A DNA stretch of 64,000 nucleotides from Pythium myriotylum. Its lineage: Eukaryota > Oomycota > Peronosporomycetes > Pythiales > Pythiaceae. Position numbers and translations under genes: made by a program. The notes under the pieces were generated by a model. It made no database searches, had not been told where the DNA came from, and saw only the letters and a program-made list of their open reading frames with translations. Positions 59,702 to 64,000 of this stretch are shown one piece after another; the stretch's first letter is position 1; the number at the start of each line of letters is the position of its first letter. Location: the NCBI GenBank assembly GCA_023091665.1, contig JALJCQ010000004.1, positions 744,001-808,000 of the forward strand. The letters run 5' to 3'.

Positions 59702-62700
59702 ATGGGGAGACCAGCTGCATCGCCAGTCAAGCGTGCAGCTAATGGAGGCCCCGCAGGTGGTACAGCCACCGGACTTGGTGGATCGTCAGTCGCCACCAAT
59801 GGAGGCGGCAGCGACGATCTGCAGCTCACCGAGCGCACAGAACGAGTAGAGAGCACGATCGTTTCCCGCGAGAACGCGACCCACTTGGCCTTTGCAGCGA
59901 GCCGCTCCCGGGACTTCGTGTATGCTGCTTCCAGTCAGTACATCCGTCTGCTTGACGACTACTGCAACAGCTCGGAGGGCAGCGATGGTGGGACGGCGTC
60001 GCCTCTACTCGTGGTTGTGGGCCAGCCTGGCACAGGTAAATCCTCGCTTCTAGCCCATTGGGCGGCGCTCCGTCGTGCGTCGGAGGATGGTGCCCATGAG
60101 TTCATCTACGAGCACTACAGCGGCTGCTCGTACGACAGTGTCAAACTCTCGCTGTTTCTGTTCCGCCTCATGAATCAACTAAAGGTCGCGTACTCTCTGC
60201 GTGACTTTGAGTTACCGCACGAGCACGAAGAGGAAAAGCTGAAGTTCTCGTTTGCGAGATGTCTCGAAGCCGCGGTCGGTCGCACGAACCAGCGAGGCGC
60301 CGGCTCCGGGTCATCGTCCAAGAGACGAAAGTGAGTCAAGCCGTGGACTGTGTAGGCGTTTGTGTGGCTAACGTGATGCACTACTGACGTGGTCAGCATT
60401 GTTCTGATCTTGGATGGTATCGACTGCATCCGTACCGAGGACGGAGGCGACTCGCTCTCGTGGCTACCCAACACGTTCCCACTAGGTGTCCGAATCATCG
60501 TTTCCGCCAACCATTCGGTCATCAACGCTCCACACGACGGAAAGAACTCGCTCCAGCGTGCATCCCGCGTCACTCGAAAGCCTGTGGTGTACGACGGGGA
60601 CGGAGACTTAATCTACGACACTTCACTGCCTCCTAGCGAGCACGACTCGCATACGATTCGCGAACTGAGGCGTCGACGGGTCTCTTTTGTTGTCGTGGAG
60701 CCGCTAGACGAATCTTCGTGTCGCGCGATCATCCAGCTCTACAACATCCGTTCGCCTCAAGCCTCGCTAAGCTGCGGCGAGGAAGACGCAATTGTCGACG
60801 CACCTGGAAGTGCCAACCCATTGTATCTCCGGCTGATCTTGCAGGGCCAGGAGCTCTTCCACGACGCGGCAGAACGCTTTACGTGGCTAGAGCGTGTGAC
60901 TCGCGCAACTGAAATCCACAGCGTTTACGAACTTTTTATTCGACGGTGGAACGAGATTTTGCTCGAGGATCTCAACGAGCAGCTCCGCAAGTTATCGCCC
61001 CAAACCGATGCAGATGACACCGACGTTGCTGCTCCACCGACGCCGACTCACAAGCTGACTCGACGAGCGACCAAGCGTGATGTGACCGCCGCGGCCGACA
61101 GCAACAACAGCCACGCAGCCTCGCAACTCGCGCACCCGTCGCCCACACGCACCTCCGGACACGCTCCCCCGTGCGCAGCAGATCCCGTCGAGTTGGAGAA
61201 CCTGTACGTGGCGATGGAGCAGCGCGTGCTGCTGGTTCGCCACACGCTGTCGCTGCTCTCCGTGTCTCGCTACGGACTCTCCGAGACAGACCTCCTGCGT
61301 CTGCTGGAAGACAGCGTGCCGCGTGCCGTGTGCCAGCGCCTGCTAGGGCTGCTCGCGCCCCACCTGATGCAGATCCGCCGACGCGACTGCGGCAGCGACG
61401 GAGAGGAAGTCGTGTTGCTCGACTTGAGCCACAACCAATTGCGGCTGCTGGTGCGCTACGGCTTCCTCGGCGACGACCACATGCGCCACTGCTACTACAA
61501 GGAGCTCGCGACCTACTTTGGCGGCCTCGAGGCCTCGCAGCGTCGAGTGGACGAGCTGCCCGTGCAGCTCGAGCGCTGTTCCATGTGGTCGGCGCTGCAG
61601 GGCGCGCTCGTGGACATCAAGATGTTCCAGCTCTGGTGGCACGAGCGCAACCGGCAGGAGTTCTTCTCGTACTGGATGGTGCTCCGAGCCAACTGCTCGA
61701 TCCACGACCCCGTGGACGACTTCATCCGGTCGCTCGACGAGTACGTCGCCCACGAGAGTCCGAGCGCCGAGCAGCTCTTGTCGCTCTGTCTCACGATCAC
61801 CGACTTCCTGCGAGCGTGGCAGCGCGTCGACGACTCGCGCAGTGGGCAACTGGCGCTCGCGCGACCGCCTCCACCTCAGCTCAACGAGTTCATCTCGAGC
61901 CTCGGCGGCTTCTTCTCCACGACGCATCTCTCCGAGCACGAGGCCCGGCGCGTGCAGAGCGAGATCGACGCGCTCTGCATCCACAAGGACGACGCCTACT
62001 TCGTGCGTCGGTGGCTCTGGACGCAGTTCCCACTGATCGCCATCGCGTTCGAGAGCCGCTTCCTGCGCAGCCTGCTCGCCGGCAAGTCTTCGTCGACCGC
62101 GTCGCTGGATCCGCACGGGAAGGAGGACGACGCGAGCAGCAGTGGCCACGCGGACAAGGACAGCGGCAGCAGCTCGTCAGCAGCCCAAGCGCCAGGCAGT
62201 GGCTCGGCCTCCAAGACCGCCAAGCCCGTGGTGCTGCCCAAGAGCTTCGGCGGCCACAAGTCCCATCCGAGCCCACTGCACCCGGCCCGACGCAAGCCGT
62301 CGCTGCTCTTCAAGAACTCGAGCGACTCGCTCGCGTCGTCGACGGACGATGGCGCCTTCGAGTTCCTGTCGGCGGAGAACACGGAGCTCACGGTCGGCTC
62401 GGTCTCCAAGTACGAGAGCCAGGTCATGGAGCTGCGCGCGCGGCACGACAAGCTCCGGTTCGCGGCCAAGGAGAAGCAGAGCGCGCTGAGGACGCTCGAG
62501 TTGCGGCTGCTGGACGCGCGCGCGCAGGCCCGCGCGAACGGGCAGAGCGCGAGCCAAGTGGACGAGCTGCTCGAGCACATCCGCGTGATCGGCGAGGAGA
62601 CGACGCTCGGGCGGCAGCGCGGCGACTACTACAAGGCGATCCTGCGCCACTGCGAGATCCACCCGGCGCGCGACCCGAACGCGATCGAAGTGACCGAGAC

Positions 62701-64000
62701 GGCCGTGAACCGCATGCGGCAGGACATCGTCGAGCTGCAGCAGAAGACGCAGGTGGCGTCGTACGAGGCGCGGCTCGCGAGCGTCGAGAGCCGCAAGCTC
62801 CAGCAAGTCATCCAGGACAAGAGCCAGATCCACAACGCGGCGCTCGAGAGACTGCGGTGGCGCTTCGAGCTGCTCCAGCGCATGATGGTCCAGCAGCGGA
62901 GAGCCACGGCCGGCGCGCGCGCCGACGGGCTGCTCGCGAGCGACTCGCCGCACGAGCAGTCGGACGAAGAGGCCGAAGACGCCACGGGCGACGGCGAGGA
63001 CAACAACGGCGAGTCGCGGCGGCAGCGCAAGCCGTCGACGGTCGTGGACGAGCGCGTGGCGCAGTTCAACCGCGCCAAGGACAAGCTGCTCCACAAGAAA
63101 GAGACGACGCTCGAGCGGCTGCGCAAGGTCGAGTCGCTCAAGGTCTATCTCGGCGGCCCGTACAAGGACGACGGCGTGCTCGGCGCGCTCCGCCAGGTGG
63201 GCATCAACAAGCCCGAGGAGGCGCATCTCTACTGGCAGGACCAGCAGCTGCACGCGGCGCAGCTCGAGGCCGAAGAGCGGAGTCTGGAGCAGCGCGTCGG
63301 CGACTTCCGCGACAAGCTCGCGACGCTCCAGTCGCAGCTGCTCAACCTCAAGCTCGGCGGAGGCGCCACTGCGGAGCCGGCGAACGCCGAGTGCTCTCCG
63401 GCAGCGGCGGCGGCAGCGGCGGGAGTGCCATCGTCCGCCGGCGGCGCGCCGTCGATGGGCGACGCGCCCTCGCTTGCCGTCGCGGCGTCGACCCACAACC
63501 TCAAGCTGCTCGAGCAGCGCGTGGGCGACGCGCTGGCTGTCGCGCAGCAGAAGAAGGAGCGCGCCGCGAGAGCCAAGGCGCTGGCCGAGCGGCTCCACCT
63601 CGGCCTCCACCACGTGGCGCAGATCCTCGGCGTGCAGACGACGCAGCAGATGGAGTCGATCGAGCTCGCGGACGCCGTGGAGCAGGTCGTGCGGCTCTAC
63701 TTGGGCGACGAAGGCCATCTCCAGTCGGCCTCGTCGTCCAATCTGCGGCGCAAGAACAGCGCGCGCGCCATGGGCATGGCCTCGCAGAGCGGACTCCACG
63801 CCATCGCGCCGCCGGACACGCGCTCGCCCGACGAGAAGCGGCGCTTCAACGTCCGCGTCTCCAGGTCGCCGCAGCGGCAGATGAACCCGTACGTGGACGA
63901 CGCCGTCGGCAGCAAGGACGCCGACGACGAGGACGACAACGACTGCGACGAGGAGGAGGACGACGACGACGACGGCAACCAGCAAGCCGACACGGTCACG
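59702..64000 (+). CDS. P-loop NTPase fused to long coiled coil (3' end cut by window)
   Basis: Exons 59702-60330 and 60397 to beyond 64000; 1411 codons in the window, no stop. The first part is a STAND/NACHT-like NTPase: a Gly-rich head, then LLVVVGQPGTGKSSLLAHW (P-loop 107-115), IVLILDGIDCI (Walker B, at the start of exon 2), FPLGVRIIVSA and a helical winged-helix-like region through about 700. From about 900 there is a long coiled coil with RGDYYKAILRHCEIHPA, QKTQVASYEARLASVESRKL, NAALERLRWRFELLQRMM and VAQFNRAKDKLLHKKETTLE. That coiled coil recalls outer-dynein-arm docking proteins (CCDC151/ODAD3 type), though only loosely. An acidic run (CDEEEDDDDDD) lies at the window edge. The NTPase half echoes NPHP3-type ciliary proteins. 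Role inferred, not shown. Confidence 0.75.

Noticed and set aside
62177..63985. Long minus-strand frame opposite the coiled-coil part of the last gene
   Set aside because: Composition-driven shadow of a GC3-rich coding strand; no motif of its own.

Overview
This is eukaryotic nuclear DNA, most likely from an oomycete (a flagellated, walled stramenopile). The evidence is as follows. Genes are packed a few hundred bases or less apart on both strands. Introns are 49-69 bp with GT-AG ends (two look GC-AG). Many genes are single-exon, and third codon positions are GC-rich. The gene set mixes cell-wall enzymes (GH72 glucanosyltransferase, GH18 chitobiase) with flagellar genes (DNAAF3, SF-assemblin, and probably a dynein-docking-type coiled coil), which fits a zoosporic organism. 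Genus cannot be read from the sequence. About 30 protein genes are supported, and most multi-exon models below were spliced by hand with every phase checked.

Layout. 1-4.7 kb: a gene-poor start, a TetX-like flavin monooxygenase and a four-helix membrane protein. 4.7-9.2 kb: a DOT1-like methyltransferase and a NIPA-type transporter fused to a phospholipase D domain. 9.3-16.7 kb: tubulin cofactor D, a duplicated HTH/CENP-B protein, APC10 and a 63-aa DASH-like peptide. 16.9-23.3 kb: RIO1 kinase, SF-assemblin and a PH-FYVE-PPEF phosphatase. 23.4-28.5 kb: a C18orf63-like protein, DNAAF3 and chitobiase. 29-32.7 kb: an RWP-RK factor and an EVH1-CRIB-RhoGAP protein. 33.3-39.1 kb: a DHMPP zinc-binding membrane protein and a HECT ligase. 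39.4-43.8 kb: a bacterial-type class II HMG-CoA reductase with a large C-terminal extension, AcpS and a single-pass membrane protein. 43.8-50 kb: an unknown 592-aa protein, NSUN5, GH72 and a small secreted LRR protein. 50.1-58.6 kb: HIRA, a coiled-coil protein and a triple cyclic-nucleotide-binding protein. 58.7-64 kb: a PPPDE (DeSI) isopeptidase and a P-loop NTPase/coiled-coil protein cut by the window end.

Themes. Several genes serve microtubules, basal bodies and flagella (TBCD, SF-assemblin, DNAAF3, possibly DASH and the last gene). Others serve mitosis and ubiquitin (APC10, HECT, PPPDE), chromatin (HIRA, DOT1-like), ribosome maturation (RIO1, NSUN5), wall carbohydrate work (GH72, chitobiase) and signalling with unusual domain fusions. 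Two genes, the class II HMG-CoA reductase and the TetX-like oxygenase, look bacterial in origin. The most novel material is the set of unusual multi-domain fusions and the extended class II reductase. I saw no virus, CRISPR array, rRNA or tRNA gene.
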